Shown in pieces: positions 62,929 to 64,000 of a stretch of 64,000 nucleotides of DNA. Each line of letters starts with the position of its first letter. Position 1 is the stretch's first letter. Under the pieces are notes generated by a model. The model ran no database searches. It was not told the origin of the DNA and worked only from the letters and a program-made list of their open reading frames with translations. The stretch is from Aurelia coerulea (lineage: Eukaryota > Cnidaria > Scyphozoa > Semaeostomeae > Ulmaridae): positions 7,547,501 through 7,611,500 of the forward strand of contig CM076959.1 in NCBI GenBank assembly GCA_039566865.1, given 5' to 3'. Position numbers and translations under genes: made by a program.

Positions 62929-63243
62929 TTTGTCTGTCTCTCTTCTTCCGCATCAAGGTTTGTCATTTCCTCAGGGTACATCTGGTTCATAGTTTTTTAT
63001 CTTGATATTTTTTTAGTTTCTTTGTTTTTATGGGGGGGCTCTCTCTCGATTAGTTTACCTACTTAGAGAGCTCCTCCTTAATCGATCTATACTATATACA
63101 ATCATGCAATATCCTTTCCTTTTGCTTATATTGTAGTTTTGTATTTGATGTTATTAATTTAGTAGTGTATTTATTTGTAATGTAATTGTGTAGAATTGTA
63201 TATAGTATAAATTGATGATCAATGAAACTGAACTGAACTGAAC
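62929..63243 (+). other. 3' UTR and CTGAA-repeat tail of the retrotransposon
   Basis: AT-rich 3' UTR ending in ACTGAACTGAACTGAAC. The minus-strand sister element ends in the same repeat at about 33,490. Such short terminal repeats replace poly(A) in CR1/L2-like elements. Confidence 0.7.
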
Positions 63244-64000
63244 AAAGGAGTCACAGTGGCCAAAGTCGGGCCAAAATGAAAGACTGATTTTTAGGCCCAT
63301 CAACATAACAAATAAAAAGCAATTGAAGAAACTAACTGTTGTGGTCTAAATCCAATCTCTTTTTAAATTTTGCTTTCAAATTTCTTTACGAGTTTCTCAA
63401 ATATTTACCTCTTGAATTGTAAGCTTCGTCATATTTTGTTGAAAAGGTACCCAAAGTACCTATGAAGATCTCAAAACAACTATCGCACCCAAAGCAGGAT
63501 GATGTCAACACACAATTTTCTTATATTAGAAACCTGGATCAGCTCATAGTGCTAAAAGTTTCATAAATATCCCACATGAAAATTTCTGGTTCTTAGTGTG
63601 AAAATGTTCTTAATTTGTTTCTCATTTTTAGCTGCATGAATTGTGATATAGTTTTCACCACTGCCACTCATTTTTTCCTTGACATACAGCATAATGTTCA
63701 GCAAGCAAGGAAAAGAGTTGTAGCGTGCTCAATGAAGACATAACTTTCGTGAATATTACTCAAAAATAAAGGGTCAACAACAGTGTTATCAAGATGTTCT
63801 TGAATGTTGCTTTTAAAACTTTCCTAGTGCTTCTCAAACACAATTCTGGAGTTTCTTAAATTTCTGGAGTTTCTTAAGACTAGTTTACTACACGGTGCAA
63901 ACATTTTCGAGTGACCTAGGAAAATTGAGGCTGCAAATCACAAAACGCTCTTAGCATTTTCAATCCAGGTAGCATGGTTTCTCAACCTTTAAAAAGTGAG
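63244..64000. other. Gene-free right edge with diverged MITE copy
   Basis: From about 63,360 the sequence resembles the TTTCTTATAAG MITE in two blocks (63,360-63,500 and about 63,820-64,000; AATCCAGGTAGCATGGTTTC near the edge), interrupted by unrelated DNA. No gene. Confidence 0.5.

Larger units (their letters stand above)
42201..63243 (+). mobile_element. PHD-type non-LTR retrotransposon, split by a giant DNA transposon
   Basis: ORF1 (42,201-42,976 continued at 59,306-59,492), ORF2 (59,620-62,928) and a 3' UTR end in CTGAA repeats at about 63,227-63,243. The element itself is about 4.7 kb; the rest is the 16.3-kb DNA transposon inserted in ORF1. Once that insertion is ignored both frames are open, so this was a near-intact copy when hit. 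The 5' boundary is uncertain and may be up to about 200 bp left of the ORF1 ATG. Confidence 0.85.

Overview
The window looks like accessory, transposon-dense nuclear DNA of an animal, most likely an anthozoan cnidarian such as a coral or sea anemone. The reasons are eukaryotic splice sites bounding several open frames, several different APE-type non-LTR retrotransposons, many small inverted-repeat DNA elements, AT-rich spacers with microsatellites, and gene families I associate with cnidarian genomes. The phylum is an inference; I see no rRNA, tRNA or conserved housekeeping gene that would fix it.

Layout. 1-3.5 kb: 3' part of a non-LTR retrotransposon with an SGNH-hydrolase ORF1 and an endonuclease/reverse-transcriptase ORF2 (frameshifted). 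4.5-8.9 kb, minus strand: at least three exons of a zinc-finger/SWIM-like gene whose introns hold a hAT-like element (5294-6503) and a foldback element (7300-7704). 9-18.4 kb: no intact gene, but several non-autonomous DNA elements with clear target-site duplications (9582-10026, 12116-12835, 14083-14808, 16943-17215) and retrotransposon scraps. 18.4-25.5 kb: a decayed DDE-type gene, a reverse-transcriptase pseudogene with one nonsense codon, and an unrecognised 174-aa frame. 26.46-32.2 kb, minus: a 5'-truncated L1-like element whose ORF2 carries a 2A-like peptide. 33.5-37.1 kb, minus: a PHD-finger/endonuclease/RT retrotransposon. 37.5-41.3 kb: a decayed kinase-like gene, two inverted-repeat elements and a terminal exon of unknown function.

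The main discovery is at 42,977-59,295. A 16.3-kb DNA transposon sits inside ORF1 of another PHD-type retrotransposon (ORF1 starts at 42,201; ORF2 is at 59,620-62,928). It is flanked by a perfect 10-bp target-site duplication (CCCTAGACCT at 42,967-42,976 and 59,296-59,305). Its terminal inverted repeats are roughly 400-bp arrays of a 13-bp satellite (CGAAAACACAAAR) that share a unique outer head. Removing the element and one duplication copy restores ORF1 in frame. Inside are a Mutator-like (MULE) transposase with SWIM zinc finger (52,849-55,548), a gene joining an apparently active protein kinase to a cysteine-peptidase-like domain with a D-x-H motif (44,013-45,863, probably spliced to an acidic-repeat exon at 46,567-46,892), and passenger elements, two of which have 9-bp duplications typical of Mutator relatives. 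I read this as a giant MULE carrying signalling/deubiquitinase-like cargo, with satellite arrays as its ends.

The stretches not listed as genes hold mostly degenerate repeats, microsatellites and homopolymer runs. All exon boundaries are read by eye from GT/AG consensus and frame.
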